Shown here: positions 48,015 to 60,094 of the stretch, in pieces
Numbering within the stretch: position 1 is the first letter of the stretch
Layout: each line of letters begins with the position of its first letter
Source of the DNA: Malurus cyaneus samueli
Taxonomy: Eukaryota > Chordata > Aves > Passeriformes > Maluridae
Assembly: GCA_009741485.1 (NCBI GenBank)
Contig: CM019214.1
Span: 57,929,115 to 57,993,114, forward strand
Length of the DNA: 64,000 nt
Reading direction: 5' to 3'
The notes under the pieces: generated by a model
What the model was told of the DNA's origin: nothing
Database searches by the model: none
What the model saw: the letters and a program-made list of their open reading frames with translations, nothing else
Made by a program: the position numbers and the translations under genes

Positions 48015-51000
48015 TTTTTGATACCCTGCAGTTACACTAAGATTCAGGTTTGGATTTTTAGGGGACCAGGACCTTGCAATGACAGGACTAGTGCTAAGAA
48101 GATCGATTTACATGTGGCATAGAAGCAACAGATCTCTATAAGATAACTTGGTCTCTGACAGAGCAGTTAAAAGCTGGGTTAAAACTGACATTCCTGAAAA
48201 GCGAGATAAAACCAGAAATGTTTAAAAGATAATGTATCATTTTGTTTCTGCAAGCCATGGTCACCCTCAGAAAAAAAACAGAGGAAAATGCTGGTAACAG
48301 CTGGTCCAGAATCACTTAATGTTTGTAGTATTTTGCATTTAATTCAGGTAGATGAGGCTCAGGCAGAGTAGAGTGACTGCAGAGATTTAATACAGAGATT
48401 TGAGAAGTGCTGCTCATTACATAAAAATGAAACACATCAGCAATGCATTTCGAAGCAGAGAGCACAAAAAATCTGAAAACATAGAAGTGCTCATGTGTGA
48501 AGAGCTAATGTGGCAATCCAGGGATAAACTGAATCCTTGATAATATCAGATCATGATTGGAATCTGGAACAAAACAGCCTAAAGGAGAAATTAATGTAAG
48601 ACTCAGATTTACCTCTTTATCAGTTATCAGAATTTGTGTAGCAATGAGACTACACAGACCAGACAAAGTCATGGTCTGCAGACAGTCCTCTGAGACTTGC
48701 AGACATGACAGAGAATCCAGAATACTGCAAGAAAGAGCACCTGAGGCAGAAATGCATTCAGAGGTCAAAGTATGAATCTATTGAAGCCAGAACATGATGT
48801 TCCACATGCTGTGGTAAACAGCTGGAGTCAGCTGAAACAACTGAGCCCCAGGACATGGCAAAACCAGAACTAATAGACTTACTGCTCTCTGACAGTAGTC
48901 ATCCTTATTTCTCACAGGAAACACTGTCCCCACTCCTGCATTGTCCTAAGACTACATGCAGGGCATATCTACGATTAAATCACACATTCCTACTTAGTTG
49001 TAATTAGCAATTGGGTCGTAGAGATTTTAGAAGTTGCATTATGCTACATTGTATGTTAACAACTGAGCTACTGTTTTGAAGCTCAGCTAGAAACAAAGGA
49101 AAGAGAACAGGTCTTTAAGAAACCCTGATGCAAGCTATTTCAAACTAGATGTAAATAAAAGCTAAATGTATAAAAGGTTAAGCAGTTAGAGTTTACACCC
49201 TGAAGGATCCAGTTTTAACTGCCTAGCTCTCAGTGAGGTAATGCTCGACCCACACACTGGCCCTGTTTTGTTAATTAATACAGATGCACATAATTAGACT
49301 AAACTAGTACTCACAATCTGAGGAAAGTCCTGTCTTTAAGACATAGTTCAAGACAACCTTCACTCGTTTCTGAGACCTGTACTTTTTGGTTGAGCTAAGG
49401 GCTGTGAAGAAAGGTGGAACACAGGCAAACAGTGAGAGATAAGACAGCTAAGGATTGAGCGTATCATTCTGACAGATATCAGCATCTGACAGTTAAGGGG
49501 TACTTTGATCTGCAAAAGAGCTGGACAGACACCAGATAAGTTGTGAAAGAACAGGCAACACACACACTGGCAAAAATTCCTTTAGATAGTTCAGGAGGAC
49601 TGCGTCCATTCCTCATTTCAAAAGAAGAACTCTTTTCTAAGAAATAATTTGGTGTAGGGTGTCTTTGATGATTGAGAAGACCGTATCTTCAGTGTATGCA
49701 TTTTCTTTTTTTTCCATGCCTCAGTTCTCTGAGAAGGTTTTAAGAGCCATCATCAGAAAGTATATTTGAAATGAGATAGGTACCTAAGTAAATTTAAACT
49801 TGGAAGATTTAAAGACTTTCCTTCAAGTGTGTATGCTTTCTTGAAGCTTGAGATATGTCAGATTTTATATGGTTTGATGACGAATATCATGTAGCAAATG
49901 AGGCATTCTTAAGTTGAAACAGATCCAGTATAAAGAGATATACACACAGCTTTATAAACCTTCTTAAGCTGTATAAACTCATATAAATCTGTTTTTCTCT
50001 GATATTGTTGGTATATTTTGATATAAATTTAATGTTATTTGCCATGATCCCCAATTCATTTTTCAAGCCTATTCTTTCACAGTAACATTGTGAGAAAGAA
50101 GCAGCATTTTAAAAATATGACTGCTTAACCTAGATGCTCACTCACTTCTACAAAAGAGACAGTCATTACAAGACTAGACCTTATATGAAAAGTAAATATA
50201 TCATCATGGTTATACATACCAAATATACGGTATATAAGGAAATGAAATTCTCTATGCAAAAGAGACATTCTGCTCTATAATTTCAAACTGAATACTTTTT
50301 TTATCTTTCAATAGCTTTTAACATATTCACACTTTCCTACTTTGCTACAGAATAATGAATGACTTCAAAAGGTTATATTTTTAGTTTAAAAGACTTTCAT
50401 CTGAATTTTAATTTTTTAAAAAAAAGGAAAGAAGAAATTGAAAAAGGAGGTAAATGTATGGCAAAATGACAACACATCTCCTTCTGCCTCTAAGTGAACA
50501 CTTGTTTTCTAGTACGGTGTAGATGGCAAAAGGTATACAAAATCACTTTTGGTACCTGTGAAAATTGTATAGAAATATAGTTAACACCACATAATAGAAA
50601 AAGAATCAGCAGCAGTTAGATTTGTCAGGTAGCACAAAGAAGCAAAATAACACTTACTAGTTGTCTCAGGAGAGCAGATAGCACATGTCAAATGCTAAGA
50701 AGTTGTCTTCCCCAGAAAGAATTTTTAGACAGTTGAATCCGCAATGCTAAAACCAGTTTACAGTTTCTTCTCGTTTTGTTTTCATTGTAGAAAGACTACA
50801 ATGCCTTAGTCGCTCGTATAAATTATTCCTACAAACACTTTGAGTAACTTTATGTGAGGCATTCTCTTAGTAAAGCTCTATGCACACTTACATAATTATT
50901 TACGTGAGCAGGCCACTGAACTGTGTGTAGAACACAGCAAATATTATCCTCTGGTCACAGATAGAAACAGAGCACACAAGAGAGAGTTAGAGTAGCTTGT

Positions 51001-51085
51001 CATTCGAGAAAAATAATGCCCCAAATCCATACACAATATAATGAAAATCCTCTTAATGTAACTAAGCACAGTATGTCTGCTTAAT
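48015..51085. other. Unique DNA
   Basis: No gene or repeat family recognised. The stretch 48.5-49.6 kb is purine-rich and slightly higher in G+C. A strong acceptor-like site near 49715 leads into a frame that closes after 14 codons. Confidence 0.4.
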
Positions 51086-51119
51086 ATATTTATATATATA
51101 TTATATATATATAATATAT
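51086..51119. repeat. AT-dinucleotide tract, nearly palindromic
   Basis: TA/AT units of the form tatatatatattatatatat, able to fold back on themselves. Confidence 0.85.
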
Positions 51120-54100
51120 GAAATACTATGTATACAAAGCCCCCAAATGCCTTCCAGATCCTAAGAATCATAATACTGATCACAAGAATGATTGTCTGCA
51201 GACAACCAGAGCTGCGAGTCAGCAATGGTTTACAGTCAATCGTTCATGGCCAATTCAAGGTCTGAAAAGACAGTGGTTAAAAGTTAAGAAGATAACAGTG
51301 AACTGTCTGAAATATTATTTTGAAGCAAATATTTCTATGCCATTCACTCTCTTTGAAATAGCTGGACCTTAAAAAACTTGCTTTTTAAAATCAACATTTC
51401 CTAATGCATCAGGCCTTCTTCTTTCTCAAATGTTTGTTGATTTATGGGTTCTTTTAATATTAGGATATTTCTTATGTGAAAATAGAAAACAAAAAGCTGA
51501 CTAATGCTCTACAGAATCTTCAAATGAATCTAAGAGTAGGCCATGGTATAAAACAAGCCAAGTAGAATTTTCAGCTGACTGAATGACATGTAGACAACGA
51601 GAAGGAAGACAGAAAAAAGACAAATTTGAATGAAGGACATGAAGCCAATGAAGAAAATTGTGCCTCTTGATGAAGAAGCCAAGATATCATTACAATAAAG
51701 ATGACATTGTAAATCATAACAAGTAGACCCAAATTGTCTGTAACTCTGCAGATTTTCACATCAAATCCCCCACTGAGCTACAAAAACAGCATTCTAAGGG
51801 TCAGAAGAATGTAACCAGGACATGATGTGGTCCACTGAGAAAGTGGACCAAGTAGAGAAATATTGCAGACCTGTTGCTGTAAATTGTAACTGGTAATAAA
51901 AACAATAGTCCTGTCCAGAGTAGAGAATAAATTACATATAAAAGTCTGCTAAAATATCTGGAGAACACAGAACCACATTTTTCAAAATAAAGAATGAATG
52001 GAATACAGGCACTCTGTCCTGCAAGGATATTCTGGAGTGTGTTTTGAATGACAAACCATTACACTCTTTGGTAACTACTTTTTTTAACAAGCAATAACTA
52101 ACTATAAATGAACATGTACAACTGAAGTCACTTGTGAATTGCAGCTCTCCAGTGACTTTGTAGTACCAAAGCCATTTCCCATAACAGCAACCACTTGCAT
52201 CATTTAGCAGTGTTTCTAGAATGTGCCTTTCTAGATAAATAACATTTGGGCTAAAATTCTCCTTTTCTAACTGTATGAGCCTTCAAAAACCCGCTACTTC
52301 AAGCTCTTTATTGGTGCTTTGGCTTCAAGCAGAACCATTCTGTCCTGAACTTCACCCGAAGTACCAAATTAAAATAAAAGATTCTTTGCACTGTTTCCTT
52401 AGAATAAAACAAAAGTATAAATACATTAATCTTGGACCTAAACTTATGCCATCATCTGTCAGATAATTCTATACAACTTTATAATCACTGTTGTAATTAG
52501 TGATATTTTCTTTTGTCTACTACACAGCTCAGTTAACACATACTGTAAAGGAAAGAATCCACTTACATTTGCAAGGCATGTAATTTTTATTCTTCGTTAA
52601 ACTTTTGAGTAATGTGGAAAAACATACCTTTTCTTTTTGGTTCTATCTTGAGGATTGCTTTTTACTGGTGAAAAATGTTTGCTTTGTTGAAATAAACCCT
52701 TTATTTAGCATTTTCAGAAGAAAAATACCATGAAATAAAACAATGAGTATGTAAAGAGAGAAGAAAATTCAAGAAATAAACTCAGTGACAGCATCATACT
52801 GATAGGCGGTTTGAGATATTGAGAAAAATTTTGATTCTGCATCTAAAGATAAATATTCATATTTATGATAAATGTATATCTGCTTCACTCAGGGATACAT
52901 TCCTCCCAGGGCAAAAACCCTCTTAAGAGTTGCACCTTTAGTTCATGGATTTTAGGCTGTAATTCAGTGTGTTATACACTGAAGAATTCCATTTCCATGT
53001 CCTGAGATACAAAACATTTTCTCCTATACAAAATGGAGCAGAATTGCTGAAGATGTTTCTAACAGCACAGAGGTTTATCATATTGTTTATATGGCTGATG
53101 ACTTTCTAGTTATGGCTGAAGTAAAAAATGGTAGAAGAGGAAGTGTTTTTAAGTCAAGAAATATAGCTATTCCAAAATATAACTCCTTTCACAAAATGCA
53201 TTGGGAGATATTAGAAGTTAAGATAAAGAAAATTAATTAATTAAATAATAATAATAAATAAATCAGGGTGATCTGCTTTCTATGAAGAATTCAGTAGAAG
53301 TACCATTCACTAAAATTTGTAATTTTTGACAGTTTGAGATCATAACTCTGAAGTGATATAGTATATGTATATCTATCTATATAGTACATACCTATAGGTT
53401 GTATTATAAAATATTGTATTATATATATTTTTATATGCATACATATATTTATTTGCTTTCAGTTTTATAACTGAATAGTGCCATTGTAGTATTACATACC
53501 TGAATTAGTTTTCTGCTACAGTAATGATGTGACTTTTTATTGTGATGTTTTATCTAAATGTATATTTATACAGCCACTTATATAAGTTCTTCCTGGGCTA
53601 GGTATATAACATTAAAAAGAGTATCCAAAATGGAAAAAAGTTATCTATTCTTGTTAGGAAAAGTTAGACTGCGGCAGGTAATTTTTTGCAATATTGGTAT
53701 AGGTTAGAGGCATTTTGCTGCTTTAGAAGCAGCAAGCATATCTCACTGTTTAACCAATGACCCAACCAACCCTGTTAGATATCATGTAAGACTTTCAAAA
53801 ATTTCTGTTATAATTTTTGATTATCATCTGTCCCAAAGTCAAATATCACTTGTGATTAAGGAAGTCTTATGGCTTTTACTGAATTTAAAGTAAAGCTAAA
53901 ATCTAGAAATCAGTGACAGAAAGAGTCATTGTTCCAGCTGTTGAAAGGTAATTGGATTACAACAATGAGCACGTATTTCTGTTTGGTAATTACTGTAATT
54001 CCCTGAAAAGACTATTGTGCAAAGGTAATTGTAATGGAGAGTTTCAAAGATATGCTTTCATTTCCACAGTAACTGTGTTTTAGAGAGTGCAGTACTGATT

Positions 54101-55949
54101 ATATCAATTATATTTATTACAAGGAGATAAATGTATACTTTATAGAATATTTTATATATTCCAGCATATGATCTATGAAGTGATACACGGGGATTTTTCA
54201 ATGGAAAGGTTGAAAGAATGGGTGCACAATGTTCATTGGGACTGTATCATGTGAGTGCCACTTGTCTAAATAAGCCATGGGTTTTGACTTGGGGACCCCG
54301 CAGAGCCTTGTTTGTGAGACTGGTGTATGAGCAGCAGCACCCTGAGATGAGTGAGTGCCTGTAGACCCTGGATTTGCAGCCTCAAGATTTACAATCTCAC
54401 AGGCCTGACCAAGATGTAGAAGTTTCTCTTCTGCTGCCTTCCACCATAACATCAAATAAGTAATGAAGTTTTAAGTCAGCCTATACAACTGAGACTTTGA
54501 AAACCTGTCTGGAAAAATCTACACTCTAGATTTAGGATGCCCAGCTTTTGACCTGTGAAATGTCCACAAACCACACTTATGATGACCTTCAGACTAAAGT
54601 GTAGTTGTGTATACTTGGAGACCTCACAGTTCTGAATTCCCATGTTTACCTGAACTGTTCCCAGTACTCTGATGGCTTAAAAACCCTACAGATCCTCACC
54701 TCAAATCTATCCTTCACAGGTCTGAGAACTTCAAGTCCTATTTTTCACAGGACACAAGATATAAGCGATGGGAGAAATGGGAGCTCTGGCCAGGTGCATA
54801 ATGAGGAGCCAAGTAACCCATTTTCTTGCATCCCAAAGCACTCCAGTGACTGGGTTCAGATTTGCTCTAGTGTCCTTGCATTGCATTCGACTCTTCTGAT
54901 AAAGCCCAGCTACAAACAAGCTGTCACTTGTAAAACATCCATAGATCTCTTTGGTATTGCCCAAAACTAGCAGCTTAGAAGCCCCAGGAGCAAAGAGCAT
55001 TTAATGATTTCTGATGTTTACCTTGATGTTATTTAGGTGTTTCAAAGTTCATATTCAAGTCAACAATCATATCTTACAATATCAAAAAAACTATATTAGA
55101 ATAGGAAAAGTATAAAATAATTTTTGCTTTTTCTTTCAGTGCACATTATTCCTTGCTTAAGTACATGTTTAACAGCATGTAGTAAATCTCTTTGCAAATT
55201 CCAGTAATTTTGTGAATTTTAACAGGCAATATTTTCCATTGAATATTTTTTATTTTTAATTCTTAATTTTATTTTTTTTTGTTCAATTTGAAATGTGCAT
55301 TCCATCCCCTCAATGAACAGACTTGAATTGCAAGTGATTGGTCAGGTAACATGGAATGTATATGGTAATTGCAGTTAGTAATCCAGATAAATGAAGGTAC
55401 CTTGACTGAACAGCAATATGATAAATTAGCAGCTGTTTGAGTAAATATGATGACCTAGTTTCTCCTATTACTTTAGGCATGCTACAATTTAGGTATCTAT
55501 TCCTTTCACAGCTGATGAGAGAGAAACAGTGGTTTAGTGCACAGTAAAACAGACCTGGTTTAGACATCTCTGACTCAAGAGAGTGTTTTGAGCTTCCTCT
55601 TAGAAGCCCATATCATCTCCTGGATGATTCACTGTATCTCACACATTTCTGAGTGCAATCAGCTGAATTTCACTGCCAGGCATTCCTCAGGCAGCATCTC
55701 CAAAGCAAAGCAGCCATTAACTCTAAGGCAGAGCTCCCAGAACAGTCACTCTTTTCCCAAATAGTGAAGTAGCATGCATTTTGCCCATAATTTTCTCAGC
55801 ATCAGGCTAATGGCTGGGTGAAACAAATATAAGTAGACTAACAGTATTTTGTTCACTGAGGATTGTAGGACTTTGTAATAACTTGGTTTTGTTTTTGTTT
55901 TTGGCAACCCCAAATGTAGTCTCTGTTTATATGACACAACTGGCAAACA
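51120..55949. other. Unique AT-rich DNA
   Basis: No gene or known repeat family. There are short A/T tandem runs at 53228-53262. The interval 53935-54070 holds three evenly spaced GGTAATT words (see findings). The 121-codon frame at 54605-54970 has no coding character. Confidence 0.4.
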
Positions 55950-56290
55950 TTATAACCTGACAGACCAGAACTCAGCAGGCTGGGACTTTTCCTCATATCT
56001 TTCTATTTCTGCCTCCATATACCTTGAAACCACTTTAATATGACAGGGGGGGAATCTTGTTAAGTTAACTCTATATAAAAACCTTGAGGGAAGGAGGAGA
56101 GATGTGAGTCTGTCTCTTTCCGGCTCAAAAAAAAAGCCCTCTCGGTACCCAGAGAATTCCCAATTTATAAAAGTCTGTTAGACAATCTCACCAAACCAGG
56201 CAATTGTAGCACTGTTTTCATTACCACCAGGAAGAATCTTGTTTCATTCTTTGAAGAGGAGCTGTAAGTAAGCAACTTAGGTTCGAGGCA
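55950..56290 (+). mobile_element. Probable endogenous retrovirus LTR (limits uncertain)
   Basis: LTR-like order on the plus strand: TATA box (tatataaaa) at 56072, then a C/T-rich leader (gagtctgtctctttccggct), ccctctcggtacccagagaa, a degenerate poly(A) signal (aatttataaaag) at about 56162 and gacaatctcaccaaaccagg. No TG...CA ends or target duplication could be fixed, and no retroviral genes adjoin it. Confidence 0.45.
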
Positions 56291-57235
56291 GGATACAGAG
56301 TTGGGGATCATAAGTGGCTGGAGGCACCTTCCAATGAGCTTTCAGGCAGCCAGCACACTTCAGAGGTGGTCAAGTACACACCTGTCATCACTGATTCCTG
56401 TGCTTATATCAAGGTAGCTCCTCAGGCAGCCCAGAGGTTTCCTGGAATCAATTCTGAGTTGCTCAACTCACTCTAGATCCTATGTGGGAAGACGTATATC
56501 TAACTTGAAACACTGAATCCCACTTTGTCCCCAGGAAGACAAGTTAAAGTGGAAATTTATCAAATCCTTATTTTTGATCTAGCTCATTCTTTTCCTTTCT
56601 GTGGCTCAGTACCCTGTAAATTATTCCCTCCCACAGATTCAACAGAAGATAATCATTGGCAACTGTGGCTGAAGCCATGTAAACACTTCGTTTTATAGTG
56701 TAAAAATATCTGGCTGATTTGCAATCTAATTGAAAACTGCCTCTAATTCTGTTCAGTCAGGTCTTCTTAAAATTCGATGATACAGTGGATGTCCATTGAA
56801 GACTTTGTAAGCAGGGAGATGGAGTATGGAGTTTTAAAATTGCCAAATATTATCCACTATTTTCAGTGCACTGGCAAAAGTCAGATAGTTGGGCCAAATG
56901 ACAGCAGCTAGAAGCAGATCAGGAAGATAGGGTTTTTCTTTAGATTTTTGGTAAAAGATCTGAAAGGCAGTAGATGTAAATAAATAATGAAACTGTATTG
57001 TATGGATAAAATGGAGAAAACACTACTCTTAAGGAAACAGCTACAGGTAGAAATAGAAGTATGCATGCATTAACTAGATAAAGTTGATTTTTTTACCTCA
57101 AAAGAAACTCTTGAAAGAAAAGGGCGGGCATTTGACCTGAGGTAACAATGTTAGGGGATATTTAACAAGGCCTCAGAAACGGAATATGAGTAAGAGCTAG
57201 ATCTTGAATTTCAGAGGATGCTCAGTATAGCACTT
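56291..57235. other. Unique DNA
   Basis: Nothing recognised between the LTR-like block and the microsatellite. Confidence 0.4.
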
Positions 57236-57326
57236 ATAGATAGATATAGATATAGATATAGATGATATAGATGATAGATGATATAGATATAGATATAGAT
57301 ATAGATATAGATATAGATATAGATTA
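57236..57326. repeat. (TAGATA)n microsatellite
   Basis: About 15 hexamer units with a few broken ones (gatgatatagatgatagatg) in the middle. It lies about 75 bases from the truncated end of a CR1 copy. Confidence 0.95.
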
Positions 57327-57399
57327 ATTATAGATATATCCATACTGTACAGGGAGCAAAAACAATGGCAAAAACAATTTTCATTAAATTTCCCTAATA

Positions 57400-58082
57400 T
57401 CAACCTAACCTTGAACACTTGCAGAGACTGAACACCACAACTTCTCTGAGAGAACTGTTTCAGCGTCTTTCCACCTTCATCATTAAATATTTCTTTCTTC
57501 CATCTACTCTGAATCTACTTTCTTCCAGTTGAAACCATTGCCAACAGTCCTGCCACTACAGGTCCTGATAAAAAAGTCTCAATTGAACTTTATTGTAGGC
57601 TCCTATAAGTACAGGAATGTGCTAGAGGGTCTCCCTGGAGCCTGTTCTCCAGATTGAACAGCCCCAACTCTCTCAATGCATCTTCACAGAAGAGGTGCTC
57701 AAGCCCACTGATCATTTTCATGTTCCCTCTATGACCTGGTTCCAACGAGTTCATATCTTTCCTGTGTTGAGGACCCCTGAGCTGGAAAAAATGCTCCAGG
57801 TAGGAACTTGTGAACATGGAGTTCATGAAAGGGGCAGAATCACTTCCCTCACTCTACTGGTCACTCCTCTTTTGATGCAGGCTGACATGTGGTTGGGTTT
57901 CTGAGATGCAAGCACACATGGCCAGCTCACGGCCAGCTTTTCATCCACCACTATTCCCATGACCCTTTTTGTAGGGCTGCTCTGCATGCACACATTCCCT
58001 TGAATGGCCTTGTTGGATTTCATGAGATTTTCATGGGCCCACTAACAACCTGAAAAGGTCACTCTGGATGCCGTCCCTGTAC
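57400..58082 (-). mobile_element. CR1 LINE fragment (about 680 bp)
   Basis: The longest CR1 piece here, recognised on the complementary strand through most of its length: caacctaaccttgaacactt, accacaacttctctgagag, gggtctccctggagcctg, ccccaactctctcaatgca, aggtgctcaagcccactgat, gaccctgagctgg-like words, ggggcagaatcacttccctc, cttttgatgcaggctgacat and gtcactctggatgcc. Minus-strand translation contains FQLRGPQHRKDMNSLEPGHR and LRELGLFNLENRLQGD. The terminal 3' part (about 130 bases) is missing, and the 5' side is cut within ORF2. Confidence 0.9.
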
Positions 58083-58378
58083 CTACAGAACTCACATTTA
58101 GATCTAACCTTTCTTACAGATATTTTTTAAAAAATAAAATAATATGGTCAATATTAAAACATTTAATGTGCTTACACAAATAAAAAGAAACCTACATAGA
58201 TGCTCTACATTGTTAAATCTGTGTCCTCACTTGGACCTAGGAGACAGAATTTGTGCTTTACTAGCAGCAGTGGCTATGCGCCACTCAAAAAAAAAAATCA
58301 ACCCATCATTTAATCCAGTAACTTCTGCCAAGTATTTAATAATGGCAAGAATTCTTCATAATGAGAACAGATGTAACC

Positions 58379-58412
58379 AAAAAAAAAAAAAAAAAAACCA
58401 AAAAAAAAACCA
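58379..58412. repeat. Poly-A tract
   Basis: Twenty A, then CC and nine A. No poly(A) signal lies at the proper distance before it. Confidence 0.9.
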
Positions 58413-59930
58413 TATAAAACTTACTTTTGGCAGAACATGAGATTTAGGACAGAATATGTTGAAAGACAGGGAAGTGAAACACAAAGCACCTTGCGCTTTG
58501 TATATTTCAAGTTGATGAATTTGTTTGACAACTCAAACCAAGAGTAAAGTAATTTTCATTTACCTAAAACACAGTGGCACTTTGTGTATCTATCTCCTTT
58601 ATTCCTTGTCACCTTACCATTAGTGCACATCACAGACAACCCTCCTTAAAGCATTCTCTGATGTGGTAAGACAACTCCTCAGAATGCTTTTTGAGAATTG
58701 TAGTCCAGGCTGGGAGTACATGCCATGTAGTAATTTAAAGTCCATTGGGATCAAAGGACTGTCCCTATGATCTTAGACACAAACAAAGCAGTATGAATGC
58801 AATGCAAAATTACATCATTCATTTTGATTTTTTTTCAAACAGGAAAAAGAAATTGAGTTAGCAAATCAAAATATTTTCAGCAAATTTTTCTTTTTCTTTT
58901 TTTTCTTTCATTTTATCAAAAATCCTTGTTCTACATATGATTTATATGTGACATGGTATTTATGATATTTTGGAGAAAACTTGTGTGTTCACAAAATAGT
59001 GATAGATCATCAGAGGAGGTACATGCATTCCACTCAACAGCACAAAAGATCAGCTAAGGGAAGAAAGCTATTATACTACACCTAGACAACGTTCTTGGCC
59101 AAAACATATAAATACCTCCTAATTTTACAATTTATCTGCTATTTTCATCTGATATATTTAGGTTACTTTGATTTTCATAAAAAGAAGGAAATTACAGGCA
59201 TTAGTAGCTCTAATGCTTTGCAAATGTGCTGAAGGATACAAAAGGACACAATATATGCTGCTTTCAGTATTTCCTACCCATGCAAATTGGTCATGCAGGA
59301 TGTTGAGCTCTCCGGATGCTCCCCAATCCTGAAATAATTCTAAGCAGACTTGCATAAGAATGGAAAAGAGTAAGTGTAAATCATTTTTATTCCCAGTCTC
59401 ACCATTTTTCTTTTTTATAATGTCCCATTCAGACTGAGGTCACACATCCTAGGAAATTACTGCAGCATGATAGCAGGTTATAATAGCTAATTTCTATCTT
59501 AATTCATAACTCATCATGTTGTGGGTTTTATCAGGGTAACCCTATGGAATTCTGATTAAAGAGAGGATGGTGAAATTGTAGAATCTTTATCATTCTTCTG
59601 CCATACAACAGAGTCCTGGAGACACCACCGGGATTTATTCACATGGTGTGCGAAGCAATCTGGAGAGACCGAGTCTCTTCTGTCATCTTTGATAGGTTAT
59701 GTGCTCAAAATTGAATATCAAAAAGACTGTTGGTATCATCAATCGTGAAAAAGGTATCTTTCCTCCTCTATTTGGAGCCTTAATTTCTTTAGAATAAGAA
59801 AAAGGAAGGCTTCCTAGCATCCTTCCCTACAAATTCTGTGTTTTAGCTCATAAGTCTATGTAGACTAAGCAGGGGTGATTTTGTTACTTTGGGAAAAAGA
59901 TTAATTCTTTGGCCTTGAAACAGTACTTGG
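58413..59930. other. Unique AT-rich DNA
   Basis: No gene or repeat family recognised. Confidence 0.45.
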
Positions 59931-59975
59931 TTTTTTTTTTTGTTTTTTCTTTCCGTTTTTCTTGTTTGTCTGCAG

Positions 59976-60094
59976 AGAGAATAGTATCACTTTGTGAAGA
60001 CACTACAAAAGAAATAATTTCAGAATTCATCTTGTCATCTACAGGAAGAAGGATTCACAGATGTTTTAGCTTCAGGTCACAGTGTCTTTTTTAA
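59976..60094 (+). CDS. Candidate coding exon 3, possibly terminal
   Basis: A very strong acceptor precedes it: about 45 bases of nearly pure T/C ending in ttgtttgtctgcag at 59975. The frame reads ERIVSLCEDTTKEIISEFIL, then SSTGRRIHRCF and on to TAA at 60092. The first codon is split and needs one base from the previous exon. The candidate exon at 13216-13334 ends with exactly one spare base (G), giving GAG, Glu. If the exon runs to its stop, a possible AATAAA lies near 60411. A donor-like CAG/GTCACA at 60076 would end it earlier. The helix-prone, charged composition matches the other two candidate exons. The family is not recognised. Confidence 0.45.

Noticed and set aside
49690..49760. Exon after a strong acceptor-like site
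   Set aside because: The best frame closes after 14 codons, and the phase needed to follow the 13216 exon stops at once.
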